Shown here one piece after another: positions 1 through 8,586 of a DNA stretch of 64,000 bases. Where the stretch lies: the NCBI RefSeq assembly GCF_039544105.1, contig NZ_BAABLA010000021.1; one strand, written 5' to 3'. Numbering within the stretch: the first letter of the stretch is position 1; each line of letters starts with the position of its first letter. Under the pieces are notes generated by a model, which ran no database searches, was not told where the DNA came from, and was given only the letters and a program-made list of their open reading frames with translations. The translations under genes were made by a program, and so were the position numbers. The DNA comes from Haloechinothrix_A salitolerans. Lineage in GTDB: Bacteria > Actinomycetota > Actinomycetes > Mycobacteriales > Pseudonocardiaceae.

Positions 1-87
1 GCGGTGACGTTAGAAACCGCTCATGGCCAGTGCCAGACCCCTGATCGGGGCTGTGGACAGCTACCGACCTGTGGATACGACGGTGTG

Positions 88-105
88 CTGACGCTTCGGC
101 GTCAG
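88..105 (-). terminator. Small hairpin at the 3' end of degV
   Basis: CTGACGC and GCGTCAG form a perfect 7-bp stem closed by a TTCG tetraloop. It overlaps the degV stop codon (complement of 102-104). It has no U tract, as is usual in actinobacteria. It is placed to end the minus-strand transcript of the degV-octT-gpgP-rsfS-nadD group. Termination is inferred from position and structure only. Confidence 0.5.
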
Positions 106-956
106 ACGGGTTGGACCACCACCCCGACGACTCCGGGACCGGTATGCGCCCCGATCACCGCCCCCAGTTCGGCCACGACGCACCCGTCAACGCCAGGGAT
201 CCGCTCTTCGAGCCGCTCAGCCAACCGAGCAGCCCGCTCATAGGAGCCAAGGTGCTGCACCGCGACCTCAACCTGCTGGTCACCAGCGGCTTCCACGGCG
301 AGATCGGCCAGGCGTGTCATCGCCCGGCTGAGCGTCCGCACCTTCTCCAACGGCTTGATCTTGCCGTCGTCGATGTGCAGGAGCGGCTTCATCGCCAACG
401 CCGTCCCGAGTACCGCCGTAGCCGCTCCGATCCGGCCACCGCGGCGCAGGTGCTCCAGCGTCTCCACGACGAACAACGTCCGCGAACGGGCCGCCGCGGA
501 CACCGCGGCGGCCTCAACCTCGGCGCCGGTCGCCCCGCGAGTGGCGACATCCGCAGCCCGCACGGCGGCGAAGCCAAGCCCCATGACGGTGGTTCTGGAG
601 TCCACGACGCGCACCGAGCCCGCACCGCGTTCGGCGTTGACCTCGTCGGCGGCAGCGACCGCAGCACCCCAGGTACCGGACAATTCACCCGAAATGTGCA
701 CCGACACCACGGCGTCCGCACCGTTGTCCAGCGCCTCCCGATACGCCTTGGTGAACGATGTCGGCGTCGGCATCGACGTCGTCACCTTGCGCTTGGCCTT
801 CAGCGCGTCGACCAGCGTGCTTTGGTCGACGTCGACGCCGTCGAGGCCCTCCTCCCCATCGATGAGCACGTACAACGGCACGACCGTGATGGCGTGCCGA
901 ACCGCGAAGCCCTCGGGCAGATAGGCTGTGGAATCGGTGACGACGGCGACCTGCAC
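102..956 (-). CDS. DegV family fatty-acid-binding protein
   Basis: 284 aa, the usual length of DegV proteins, which bind a fatty acid in a cleft between two alpha/beta domains; in Firmicutes the FakB members present fatty acids to a kinase. The N-terminus reads VAVVTDSTAYLP, the family's first strand with its conserved D-S-T. A central SGTWGAAVAA and an HIDDGKI stretch fit the ligand pocket region. The start is GTG, 15 nt after the octT stop, so the two are probably cotranscribed. It corresponds to Rv2417c by sequence type and neighbours. No FakA-like kinase is visible nearby, so the use of the bound lipid is unknown. Next to octT and gpgP a link to acyl supply is tempting but only inferred. 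Confidence 0.85.
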   Translation of the reverse strand: MQVAVVTDSTAYLPEGFAVRHAITVVPLYVLIDGEEGLDGVDVDQSTLVDALKAKRKVTTSMPTPTSFTKAYREALDNGADAVVSVHISGELSGTWGAAVAAADEVNAERGAGSVRVVDSRTTVMGLGFAAVRAADVATRGATGAEVEAAAVSAAARSRTLFVVETLEHLRRGGRIGAATAVLGTALAMKPLLHIDDGKIKPLEKVRTLSRAMTRLADLAVEAAGDQQVEVAVQHLGSYERAARLAERLEERIPGVDGCVVAELGAVIGAHTGPGVVGVVVQPV

Positions 957-971
957 GTCATCCAGCGTAAA

Positions 972-1796
972 TCAGCACGCGCCGTGCTCCTCGCGCCGCA
1001 TGGCGAGTAGCGGCCGGAGTGTTGCCGCCATCGCCGACGCCATCTGAGCATGGCCTTCCCAACCCCAATGCATACCGTCCGGGTTGCCACGACCAGCCAT
1101 GACATGTTCCCCGGTGACAGCAGCCTGATCCACGATCGGTACCTCAACCCGCCCCGCCCAGGAACTGATCGCGGCCGCCGTACGCGCCCGGCCGGTATGC
1201 ACGAAGCCGTACGACGCCGCGCGGTGCTTCGGCGGCAGCACCGCGACGATCGGCAGGTCGGCACGCAACGTCCGGAGTGCGGTCACCGCCGCGTCGAGGT
1301 ACCGCACGGTCAGCGCGGTCGGCAGCACCAGCGGGCGTCCACGCAACGCCACGGACAACGTCGGCTGCGCGGCCCGGTACGCGCCGCGCACCGCCCGGCG
1401 CAACCACTCCGGGCGCAGGTAGCGCAGCCCAGTCCGCAGATACGTTGGCAACGGCGACGGCAATGAGTCCATCCCACCGACCGCGAGCACCACTGCGTCC
1501 ACCCGGTGCAGATCCGCCCACACCCTCGGGTCGCCGACCAGCGACCACCAGACGTCACGGGCTGTCCAGCCACGCTGAGCGACCATGATCGCCTCACCGC
1601 CCAGTTCGGCCGCCGCGAGGTTCGGCCACAACCTCGGTTCGTCGGCGGCGTACGGGCCATCAGGACCGTGGAAGCACAGCGAGTCGCCGAACACGAGCAG
1701 CGTGCCCAGCGAGCCGCGAGCACTCCCAGCGTTTGATGATTCGGAGCTGCGAGCACTCCCAGTGTTTGATGATTCGGAGCTGCGAGCACTCCTCAT
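972..1796 (-). CDS. octT: Diglucosylglycerate octanoyltransferase (SGNH/GDSL fold)
   Basis: 274 aa. After a short N-terminal tail the protein shows LLVFGDSLCFHG, the GDSL block I of SGNH hydrolases with the nucleophile Ser, and near the C-terminus DGMHWGWEGHAQ, matching the block V D-x-x-H catalytic pair. The length and neighbours (degV, gpgP) match Rv2418c, which transfers octanoate to diglucosylglycerate in early methylglucose lipopolysaccharide synthesis. Residues 2-27 are an odd Ser-rich tail encoded by 2.5 copies of a 33-bp tandem repeat, unlike the rest of the enzyme. The ATG lies 4 nt after the gpgP stop. No ATG exists between the repeat and the GDSL block, so the tail is probably translated, although a near-cognate start after it cannot be excluded. 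Confidence 0.8.
   Translation of the reverse strand: MRSARSSESSNTGSARSSESSNAGSARGSLGTLLVFGDSLCFHGPDGPYAADEPRLWPNLAAAELGGEAIMVAQRGWTARDVWWSLVGDPRVWADLHRVDAVVLAVGGMDSLPSPLPTYLRTGLRYLRPEWLRRAVRGAYRAAQPTLSVALRGRPLVLPTALTVRYLDAAVTALRTLRADLPIVAVLPPKHRAASYGFVHTGRARTAAAISSWAGRVEVPIVDQAAVTGEHVMAGRGNPDGMHWGWEGHAQMASAMAATLRPLLAMRREEHGAC
1711..1792. repeat. 33-bp tandem repeat, about 2.5 copies, inside octT
   Basis: Copies at 1711-1743 and 1744-1776 differ at two positions (C/T changes); a partial third copy runs 1777-1792. The unit length keeps frame and encodes 11 residues of the type SARSSESSNxG at the extreme N-terminus of octT. The unit is not GC-biased like its surroundings: it contains the AT-richer stretch GTTTGATGATTCG. 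This suggests an inserted or expanded sequence rather than ancestral coding sequence. Confidence 0.85.
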
Positions 1797-1800
1797 GCGA

Positions 1801-2415
1801 CTACCCGGTCATCCCGGCGTTGTAGGCGTGCAACCGCCACCGCCCTTCCGCTCGCCCGAGCTCCACCCAGTGACAGTTGCCGATACCGCCCAGCAACGTC
1901 CAATGCTCGACGGGCAAGTCGAGCAACCGCGCGGTGAGCGCCACGATCAAGCCGCCATGCGCGGCGAGCAGGACGGTGTCCAAGTCTTCCCGCTCCAAGT
2001 CCTCGACCATCTCGAACGCCCGGTCAGCTACTTCGACACGGGATTCCCCGCCCGGCGGTGCCCAAGTCGCATCGGCCCGCCAACGACGTCGATACCCCGG
2101 CCAGCGCTCGTCTACCTCGGCGCCGGTTAGCCCCTGCCATTGCCCAAGGCAGGTCTCTCGCAACCGCTTGTCGACGCGCAGCGGCACGCCCATGCCCTCA
2201 GTGAACACCGTGGCGGTGTCGGTCGCCCGCCGCAGGTCAGATGCGACGACCAGGTCCGGCGCGAACCGAGCGAGCGCGGGCACGGCGAACCGCGCCTGGT
2301 TCCAGCCGATCTCGGTCAGCTCGGTGTCGATGTGACCCTGCATCCGACCACTGGCGTTATATGACGTCTCGCCGTGACGCCACAGGATGATCCTGCGGAC
2401 GCCCGGCTCAGTCAC
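1801..2415 (-). CDS. gpgP: Glucosyl-3-phosphoglycerate phosphatase (histidine phosphatase)
   Basis: 204 aa histidine-phosphatase-superfamily protein. The catalytic RHGE motif sits at residues 13-16 (ILWRHGETSYN), the second-half motif is LLAAHGG with the second catalytic His, and Arg/Glu residues lie in RLRETCLGQWQGLT. Rv2419c, its counterpart by sequence type and location, dephosphorylates glucosyl-3-phosphoglycerate, the step before the acylation done by the neighbouring OctT. The GTG start overlaps the rsfS TGA as GTGA, so translation is coupled. A generic phosphoglycerate-mutase-like phosphatase remains possible, but the octT neighbour makes GpgP the best call. Confidence 0.8.
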   Translation of the reverse strand: MTEPGVRRIILWRHGETSYNASGRMQGHIDTELTEIGWNQARFAVPALARFAPDLVVASDLRRATDTATVFTEGMGVPLRVDKRLRETCLGQWQGLTGAEVDERWPGYRRRWRADATWAPPGGESRVEVADRAFEMVEDLEREDLDTVLLAAHGGLIVALTARLLDLPVEHWTLLGGIGNCHWVELGRAEGRWRLHAYNAGMTG

Positions 2416-2798
2416 AGCTCCTCGCCGACGTCAACCCGCTCAAGACCGTCGACCTCGAGCTGCGGGCAGTCCTTCCAGAGCCGCTCCAGACCGTAGAAGG
2501 CGCGCTCCTCGTCGTGCTGGACGTGCACCACGACGTCGACGTAGTCCAACAGCACCCACCGCCCCTCACGAGCTCCCTCACGGCGTACTGGCTTGTGCCC
2601 GGTGGCCAGGAGCTTTTCCTCGACGTTGTCAACGATGGCGCCGACCTGGCGTTCATTGGGTGCCGATGCGATGACGAACACGTCGGTGATGACCAGTTGG
2701 TCCGAGACGTCCAGCAGGACGATGTTGGACGCCTTCTTGTCCGCGGCGGCCCGTGCCGCCGTCTCAGCCAGCTCACGTGCCTGGCCCGTCGCTGTCAC
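2412..2798 (-). CDS. rsfS: Ribosomal silencing factor RsfS
   Basis: 128 aa. RsfS (Iojap/DUF143) binds L14 on the 50S subunit and blocks subunit joining when nutrients are scarce. Family signatures are visible: a VLLDVSDQLVITDVFVIAS-type strand block and YVDVVVHVQ followed by ERAFYGLERLW near the C-terminus. The frame is open further upstream to 2921, but that would overlap nadD by 64 nt. The GTG at 2796-2798 has AAGGAG about ten bases before it and gives the normal family length, so I chose it. The gene overlaps gpgP by 4 bp and lies 59 nt after nadD, the common actinobacterial nadD-rsfS pair. Confidence 0.92.
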   Translation of the reverse strand: MTATGQARELAETAARAAADKKASNIVLLDVSDQLVITDVFVIASAPNERQVGAIVDNVEEKLLATGHKPVRREGAREGRWVLLDYVDVVVHVQHDEERAFYGLERLWKDCPQLEVDGLERVDVGEEL

Positions 2799-2857
2799 CG
2801 TCGCTCGCTCCTTCGCCGTGTCACTGGGGTGCTGGTCGAGCGTACCTGCCCGCCCCG

Positions 2858-3448
2858 TCACTCCCGGTAGAGCTTGTGCTTGTCGATATAGCGCACCACA
2901 CCGTCCGGGGTGAGATACCAAACGGGTTCCCCCTTGCGTACCCGTTCCCGCAGGCCGGTAGACGAGATCGCCATCGCGGTGACCTCGACCAGGCTGACCT
3001 TGCCCTCGGGCAGGTGGTGGTCGTTCAGGTCATAACCCGGGCGGGTGACACCGATGAAATGGGCGGAATCGAACATCTCGTCCACGGCGTGCCAGGTCAG
3101 GATCTGCTCGATCGCGTCGGCGCCGGTGATGAAGTACAGCTCGTCGTCGGGATAGCGCTCGTGCAGCTCCCGCAGCGTGTCGACGGTGTAGGTGGGGCCG
3201 GGGCGGTCGATGTCGACCCTGCTGACGGTGAACACCGGGTTGGACGCGGTCGCGATGACGGTCATGAGGTAGCGATCCTCGGCATCACTGACCACGCGGT
3301 CCGACTTCTGCCACGGCTGACCGGTTGGGACGAAGATGACCTCATCGAGGGAAAACCGCGATTGCACCTCGCTCGCCGCGACGAGGTGCCCGTTGTGGAT
3401 CGGGTCAAACGTGCCGCCCATGACGCCGACCCGTCGTTGTGCTGCCAT
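2858..3448 (-). CDS. nadD: Nicotinate-nucleotide adenylyltransferase
   Basis: 196 aa from the chosen ATG. NadD makes deamido-NAD from nicotinate mononucleotide and ATP. The nucleotidyltransferase signature GGTFDPIHNGH starts about residue 10, with the HxGH-type His pair, and the second signature ISSTGLRERV lies near the C-terminus. An upstream start at 3487 would only add a basic tail (LPLYRRRKLGAV), so the start MAAQRRVGVMGG is preferred; it has a GGGG run as a modest ribosome site. It is the first gene of the minus-strand nadD-rsfS-gpgP-octT-degV group and is divergent from rqlH across about 280 bp. Confidence 0.95.
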   Translation of the reverse strand: MAAQRRVGVMGGTFDPIHNGHLVAASEVQSRFSLDEVIFVPTGQPWQKSDRVVSDAEDRYLMTVIATASNPVFTVSRVDIDRPGPTYTVDTLRELHERYPDDELYFITGADAIEQILTWHAVDEMFDSAHFIGVTRPGYDLNDHHLPEGKVSLVEVTAMAISSTGLRERVRKGEPVWYLTPDGVVRYIDKHKLYRE

Positions 3449-3727
3449 AACGGCCCCGAGCTTACGTCGGCGGTAAAGCGGAAGCACGACGCGGTGCGCG
3501 GGTGGACCCCGAAATCCCCTGACAACAACACCCGCGCACCGCGCCGACCGGCGAACTCACGTCACCGGAAGTATCCGCGCTACCCCGCGAGCACCGATAC
3601 GCCCAGGGGACTTGCGGGCAACAGGGTCATGATGCGTATCCGGAGCGTGAAAGACCGTGATCACCGCCACAGGGTGTTGGGCGCACCCGCGTGCTCGCTG
3701 TCGGTGCCATGCGGTAGACGTTGCTGC

Positions 3728-5839
3728 GTGGACACGCACTCACTGCGCACCCGTGCCGAGGCCTTACTACGTGCCCTCGCGGGCGACGACGCTCTCTTGC
3801 GCGACGACCAGTGGCGCGCGATCGAGGCACTGGTCGCCGAACGACGTCGCGCACTGGTCGTGCAGCGCACCGGGTGGGGCAAGTCGGCGGTGTACTTCGT
3901 GGCGACGGCACTGCTGCGAGAGTACGGGGAAGGGCCGACGGTGATCGTGTCGCCGCTGCTGGCGCTGATGCGCAACCAGATCGAGGCCGCGCGCCGCGCC
4001 GGGATCGCGGCGGTGACGATGAACTCCGCCAACCAACAGGACTGGGACGACGTGCAGGCGTCGATCGCGGAGGGCACAGTCGACGTTCTATTGGTGAGTC
4101 CGGAGCGACTGAACAACCCGGATTTCCGGGACGCCGTGCTGCCGAAGCTGGCCGCGACAGCGGGGCTCCTGGTAGTCGACGAGGCGCACTGCATCTCCGA
4201 CTGGGGCCACGACTTCCGCCCGGACTACCGGCGTCTCCGCACATTGATCGCCGACCTCCCGGACGGCGTACCGGTGCTAGCGACCACCGCGACGGCGAAC
4301 GACCGCGTGGTGGCGGACGTCGCGGATCAGGTGGTGCCGGGGGCGGCGTCAGGTTCCGATGGCGCGCTGGTGCTGCGAGGGCCGCTGGACCGGGAGAGCC
4401 TGCGGCTGGCGGTCGTCACGCTGCCCACGCCGCAGGCACGGCTGGCGTGGCTGGCCGAGCGGCTCGACGAGCTGCCCGGTTCGGGCATCATCTACACGCT
4501 GACGGTCGCCGCCGCGCACGACATCGCCACCTTCCTGCGCGATCGTGGGTTCGCCGTCGCCGCCTACACCGGCAAAACCGAACCAGGCGAACGGTTGCAG
4601 GCCGAGCAGGAGCTACTGAACAACGAGGTCAAGGCGTTGGTGGCCACATCGGCGCTTGGCATGGGCTTCGATAAACCGGACCTCGGGTTCGTCGTGCACG
4701 TCGGCGCGCCGTCATCACCGATCGCGTACTACCAGCAGATCGGCCGCGCTGGCCGTGGCGTCCATCGCGCCGAGGTGATCCTGCTGCCTGGGCAGGAGGA
4801 CGAGGCGATCTGGGAGTACTTCGCGTCGCTGTCGTTCCCACGCGAAGACCTGGTCACACAGGTGCTGCGGGCACTTGAGGGGCAGGAAAAGCCGCTGTCC
4901 ACCGCCGCGCTGGAGCCCATGGTGGAGCTGTCACGCTCGCGGCTGGAGCTGGTGTTGAAGGTGCTGGACGTCGATGGTGCGGTGCGGCGGGTCAAAGGCG
5001 GCTGGGAAGCGACCGGGCAAGGCTGGCACTACGACGCGGAACGCTACGAGCGAGTCGCCCGAGCCCGCCGCGCCGAGCGGTCCGCGATCCGGGAGTACAT
5101 CGAGTCGGATGGCTGCCGGATGGAGTTTCTGCTCCGCCAACTCGATGATCCGCACGCCGCACCGTGCGGGCGATGCGACAACTGCACCGGCGAACGGTGG
5201 TCCGCCGACATCGATGCCTCGGCTGTCGAAGCAACGGGTGAACGGCTGGCGCGGCCGGGCGTCGAGATCATGCCTCGACGTCAATGGCCGACCGGGCTCG
5301 GGTCACTCGGGGTGTCGTTGTCCGGACGGATTAAGGCGGACGAGCGAGCCGAACCGGGCCGCGCGCTCGGCAGGCTTACCGACATCGGCTGGGGCTCCCG
5401 GCTACGGGAGGTGCTTGGCACCGGTGCGGCGGACGGCCCGGTGCCTGCCGCGATGTTCGACGCCTGCGTACGGGTGCTGGCGGAGTGGGACTGGGAGCAG
5501 CGTCCGGTGGCAGTCGCCGGTCTGCCGTCGTCAACCCGGCCCACCCTGGTGACAAGCCTGGTGGAGCGGCTCGCGGCGGTAGGTAGGCTGCGCGGCCTGG
5601 GATTCCTCGAACTGCGCGGCGCGGTCCGGCGCGCGAACAGCGCACTCCGAGTGGCAGACCTGTCGGAACGGGTGGCGCTGCCCACGGCGATGGCGAACTC
5701 CCTGGCGTCGCTGGACGGCCCGGTGCTGCTGGTCGACGACTACACCGACACCGGCTGGACGCTGACGCTGGCCACCCGGCTCCTGCGCTCGGCTGGAGCC
5801 CCCGCCGTGCTCCCCTTCACCCTCGCAACCACCAACTGA
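3728..5839 (+). CDS. rqlH: RecQ-like DNA helicase with C-terminal phosphoribosyltransferase-like domain
   Basis: 703 aa from the GTG at 3728. The helicase core carries RTGWGKS (Walker A, Lys52), VVDEAHCISDWGHDFRPDY (DEAH at 151-154, the RecQ aromatic-rich loop) and QIGRAGRG (motif VI). A Cys4 zinc site follows (Cys463, 480, 483, 486). There is no HRDC domain. Instead the last 150 residues end in VLLVDDYTDTGWTL (about 666-679), the PRPP loop of phosphoribosyltransferases as in ComF. This order matches M. smegmatis RqlH, a 3'-5' translocase and helicase of about 690 aa. The open frame extends back to 2753, antisense to nadD and rsfS, with no helicase homology, so that part is not coding. Confidence 0.9.
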   Translation: MDTHSLRTRAEALLRALAGDDALLRDDQWRAIEALVAERRRALVVQRTGWGKSAVYFVATALLREYGEGPTVIVSPLLALMRNQIEAARRAGIAAVTMNSANQQDWDDVQASIAEGTVDVLLVSPERLNNPDFRDAVLPKLAATAGLLVVDEAHCISDWGHDFRPDYRRLRTLIADLPDGVPVLATTATANDRVVADVADQVVPGAASGSDGALVLRGPLDRESLRLAVVTLPTPQARLAWLAERLDELPGSGIIYTLTVAAAHDIATFLRDRGFAVAAYTGKTEPGERLQAEQELLNNEVKALVATSALGMGFDKPDLGFVVHVGAPSSPIAYYQQIGRAGRGVHRAEVILLPGQEDEAIWEYFASLSFPREDLVTQVLRALEGQEKPLSTAALEPMVELSRSRLELVLKVLDVDGAVRRVKGGWEATGQGWHYDAERYERVARARRAERSAIREYIESDGCRMEFLLRQLDDPHAAPCGRCDNCTGERWSADIDASAVEATGERLARPGVEIMPRRQWPTGLGSLGVSLSGRIKADERAEPGRALGRLTDIGWGSRLREVLGTGAADGPVPAAMFDACVRVLAEWDWEQRPVAVAGLPSSTRPTLVTSLVERLAAVGRLRGLGFLELRGAVRRANSALRVADLSERVALPTAMANSLASLDGPVLLVDDYTDTGWTLTLATRLLRSAGAPAVLPFTLATTN

Positions 5840-5847
5840 CTGGTGAT

Positions 5848-5875
5848 CCCCGTTCCCGACTCCGGGAACGAGGGG
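5848..5875. terminator. Bidirectional terminator between rqlH and proB
   Basis: CCCCGTTCCC pairs with GGGAACGAGGGG around a 6-nt loop, with one or two bulged bases in the second arm. It fills the 43-bp gap between two convergent genes (rqlH stop 5839, proB stop 5883), so it probably serves both. Confidence 0.7.
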
Positions 5876-5882
5876 CACGACG

Positions 5883-6998
5883 TTAAGGGGTGAGTGGCAC
5901 CAGGTCGTCGGCGTGGACGACTTCGCGGCGAAGATCAGCCGGAATCTGGTGGCTGGAGCGGCCGATCAGGTCCGGGAGTTCGCCCGCGTCGAACCCGACG
6001 ACACCTCGAGCGACGACCCGCTGTTCGGGGTCGACCAGATCCACGACGTCACCCGCGACGAAGTCGCCGTCGATGCCGGTCACGCCAGCGGCGAGCAGTG
6101 ACCGACGTCGTCGCACGACGGCGGCGACCGCACCGTCGTCGAGATGCAGACGTCCGGTCGCGCCAGCGGCGTAACCCAGCCAGAACCGGCGCGCCGTGAG
6201 CCGCGATCCAGCCGCGGCGAACGCTGTGCCGACGTCGGCCGCACTCAGCGCCCGTTCCGCGTCGCCCGAACTCGCCAGCAGTACCGGAATCCCGGCGGCG
6301 GCGGCCATCCGAGCAGCGGACAGCTTCGACACCATGCCGCCAGTGCCGAGCCCCGAGCTGGACATGCCAATGTCGAGCCCAGCCAAGTCGGCAGCGCCGG
6401 AGACCTCGGTGATCTTGCGGGTCGCGCCGTGGCGCGGGTCGCCGTCATACAACGCATCCACATCGGACAGCAGGACGAGGGCGTCCGCGCCGACGAGGTG
6501 GGCCACCAGCGCCGCCAAGCGATCGTTGTCGCCGAACCGGATCTCTTCGGTCGCGACGGTGTCGTTCTCGTTGACCACCGGAACCGCACCGAGCGCCAAC
6601 AGCCGGGAGAAGGTGCGCTGGGCATTGCGGTAATGCGCGCGGCGCGCGACGTCGTCCGACGTCAACAGCACCTGCCCCACGGTGAGCGAGTACCGGCCGA
6701 ACGACTCGGCGTAGGCGTGGGCGAGAGCGAGCTGCCCCACGCTGGCCGCCGCCTGTTGAGTGGCGAGATCGCGGGGCCGCACCGGCAGCGCCAACGGCGA
6801 GATGCCCGCACCGATCGCACCGGAGGAAACCAACACGACCTGCACGTTCTGCTTGACCCGACCAGCGATAGCGTCGACAAGCCGGTCCAATTTCGCGCGG
6901 TCGAGGCCGTCTTCGGCCGTCGTCAACGCCGAGGAACCAACCTTGACGACCACCCGATTCGCCTCGGTGACCGCCTTGCGGGAGGCCGACCCGGTCAC
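5883..6998 (-). CDS. proB: Glutamate 5-kinase
   Basis: 371 aa. ProB phosphorylates glutamate in the first step of proline synthesis. The amino-acid-kinase domain begins VVVKVGSSALT near residue 17, has VVLVSSGAIGAG and NENDTVATEEIRFGDND in the middle and TGGMVSKLSAA for ATP binding. A PUA domain occupies roughly residues 280-360 (DDGAVAAVVRRRRSLLAAGV), as in full-length bacterial enzymes. The GTG start overlaps the obg stop as GTGA, so it is the downstream partner of obg. No proA is seen in the window. Feedback by proline is expected from the family, not visible here. Confidence 0.96.
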   Translation of the reverse strand: MTGSASRKAVTEANRVVVKVGSSALTTAEDGLDRAKLDRLVDAIAGRVKQNVQVVLVSSGAIGAGISPLALPVRPRDLATQQAAASVGQLALAHAYAESFGRYSLTVGQVLLTSDDVARRAHYRNAQRTFSRLLALGAVPVVNENDTVATEEIRFGDNDRLAALVAHLVGADALVLLSDVDALYDGDPRHGATRKITEVSGAADLAGLDIGMSSSGLGTGGMVSKLSAARMAAAAGIPVLLASSGDAERALSAADVGTAFAAAGSRLTARRFWLGYAAGATGRLHLDDGAVAAVVRRRRSLLAAGVTGIDGDFVAGDVVDLVDPEQRVVARGVVGFDAGELPDLIGRSSHQIPADLRREVVHADDLVPLTP

Positions 6999-8482
6999 GA
7001 CGACCCCTCGTCCGAGGCGAGATCGTCGGAGTCAGTGAGATCGTCCGCGTCGTCCTCAGGCACACCATCCCGACGTAGCTGCCGCGCCCGCTTGCGCTCG
7101 GCCGCGCTGACGCGGGCGCTCTGGTCCAGCCGGACGTCGGTGCCGCGTCCTCCTAGTTGCATCGCGACACCAGCCGGGGTCGAGGGCTCCCAGTCGAACG
7201 TCACCCCGGCGATGGTGACCGCGCTGCCCGGCTTCGCACCGGCCTTGGCCAGCGCCTCTTCCACACCGAGCCGCGCCAGCCGGTCCGCCAGATACCCGAC
7301 GGCCTCGTCGTTGTCGAAGTTCGTCTGCGCGATCCACCGCTCCGGCCGCTCGCCGCGCACGATGAACGCGTCCGGGTCTTCGGGATCCGTCTCGACCGTG
7401 AAGCCAGTGTCGTTGACCGCGGCGGGACGCAGCACGATGCGTTTCGGCTGCTGGGGCGGCTGCGACGCCCGGTGCTCGGCGACCAGCTCGCCCAACGCGA
7501 ACGTCAACTCGCGCAGCCCCTGATGCGTCGCGGTGGACACCTCGAACACCCGCAGACCGCGCTCCTCGAGGTCCGGCCGCACCAGCTCGGCCAACTCAGC
7601 GGCCTCTGGAACATCCATCTTGTTCAGCACGACGACGCGAGGCCGTTTGGCCAACTCATCACCGAGACTTGGCGTGTAGTTGGCTAGCTCGTCTTCCAGT
7701 GCGTCAACATCGGAAATCGGGTCACGACCGGGCTCGTAGGTCGCGCAGTCGACGACGTGCACGAGCACCGCACAACGATCGATGTGGCGCAGGAAGTCAA
7801 GCCCGAGGCCCTTACCCTCGCTCGCGCCGGGAATCAGGCCGGGGACGTCGGCCATGGTGAACGACGTCTCCCCTGCCGTGACCACACCGAGGTTGGGCAC
7901 CAGCGTGGTGAACGGGTAGTCCGCGATCTTGGGTTTGGCCGCCGACAGCACGGAGATCAACGACGACTTGCCCGCCGAGGGAAACCCGACCAAGCCGACG
8001 TCCGCGACCGAGCGCAGTTCGAGCACTAGATCGTGCGCTTCGCCCTCCTCACCGAGCAGCGCGAATCCCGGCGCCTTGCGTGCCTTGGACGCGAGCGCGG
8101 CGTTACCGAGTCCGCCCCGTCCGCCCTTTGCCGCGACGAACGTCGTGCCCGGCCCAACGAGGTCCGCCAGCACCTCGCCATCCTTACTGAGCACGACCGT
8201 GCCATCCGGCACTTTCAGCTCAAGCGGCTCGCCAACGGCACCCGCCCGGTTACTGCCCTGGCCATGCTTGCCGTTCGAGGCTCGAGCGTGCGGACGAAAA
8301 TGGAAGTCGAGCAGCGTATGCACGTTGGGATCGACGACGAGCAGCACGTCGCCACCATTGCCGCCGTTACCGCCGTCAGGACCGCCGAGCGGCTTGAACT
8401 TCTCGCGATGCACCGAGGCACAGCCGTTCCCGCCGTTGCCCGCGGCGACGTGAATCACCGCACGATCAACGAACCGAGACAT
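6995..8482 (-). CDS. obg: GTPase ObgE/CgtA
   Basis: 495 aa. Obg is an essential GTPase of 50S assembly and stress signalling. The glycine-rich Obg domain covers residues 1-160 (GGPDGGNGGNGGDV), followed by the G domain with GFPSAGKSS (166-174), DVPGLIPGASEGKGLG, NKMD and then an OCT domain (VVETDPEDPDAFIVRG-like region near 360-430). The last 60 residues are charged and variable (DEDDADDLTDSDD-like acidic end). The ATG has AGGAGG eight bases upstream. It follows rpmA with a terminator-like hairpin in between, so expression may be partly separate from the ribosomal protein genes. Confidence 0.96.
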   Translation of the reverse strand: MSRFVDRAVIHVAAGNGGNGCASVHREKFKPLGGPDGGNGGNGGDVLLVVDPNVHTLLDFHFRPHARASNGKHGQGSNRAGAVGEPLELKVPDGTVVLSKDGEVLADLVGPGTTFVAAKGGRGGLGNAALASKARKAPGFALLGEEGEAHDLVLELRSVADVGLVGFPSAGKSSLISVLSAAKPKIADYPFTTLVPNLGVVTAGETSFTMADVPGLIPGASEGKGLGLDFLRHIDRCAVLVHVVDCATYEPGRDPISDVDALEDELANYTPSLGDELAKRPRVVVLNKMDVPEAAELAELVRPDLEERGLRVFEVSTATHQGLRELTFALGELVAEHRASQPPQQPKRIVLRPAAVNDTGFTVETDPEDPDAFIVRGERPERWIAQTNFDNDEAVGYLADRLARLGVEEALAKAGAKPGSAVTIAGVTFDWEPSTPAGVAMQLGGRGTDVRLDQSARVSAAERKRARQLRRDGVPEDDADDLTDSDDLASDEGSS

Positions 8483-8520
8483 CTCGACGTCCTCCTGCTA
8501 GACGCGCGCTAAACACGAAA

Positions 8521-8560
8521 CGAGGGGCGGAGCCGGAATCGCTCCCGGCCCCGCCCCTCG
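8521..8560 (-). terminator. Hairpin between rpmA and obg
   Basis: CGAGGGGCGG (8521-8530) and CCGCCCCTCG (8551-8560) are perfect 10-bp arms, with an inner CCGG/CCGG pairing. The hairpin sits 26 bp after the rpmA stop and about 40 bp before the obg start, on the transcribed minus strand. It likely attenuates or ends rplU-rpmA transcription before obg. Confidence 0.7.
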
Positions 8561-8586
8561 CGTGGACTTCTGCGGCGGAATCCCGG

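Noticed and set aside
2753..3727. Long N-terminal extension of the rqlH reading frame
   Set aside because: It runs antisense through rsfS and nadD, has no helicase-like sequence, and the GTG at 3728 gives the normal RqlH length.
5550..5839. Separate comF gene after the helicase
   Set aside because: The phosphoribosyltransferase motif is in the same uninterrupted frame as the helicase; there is no separate start.
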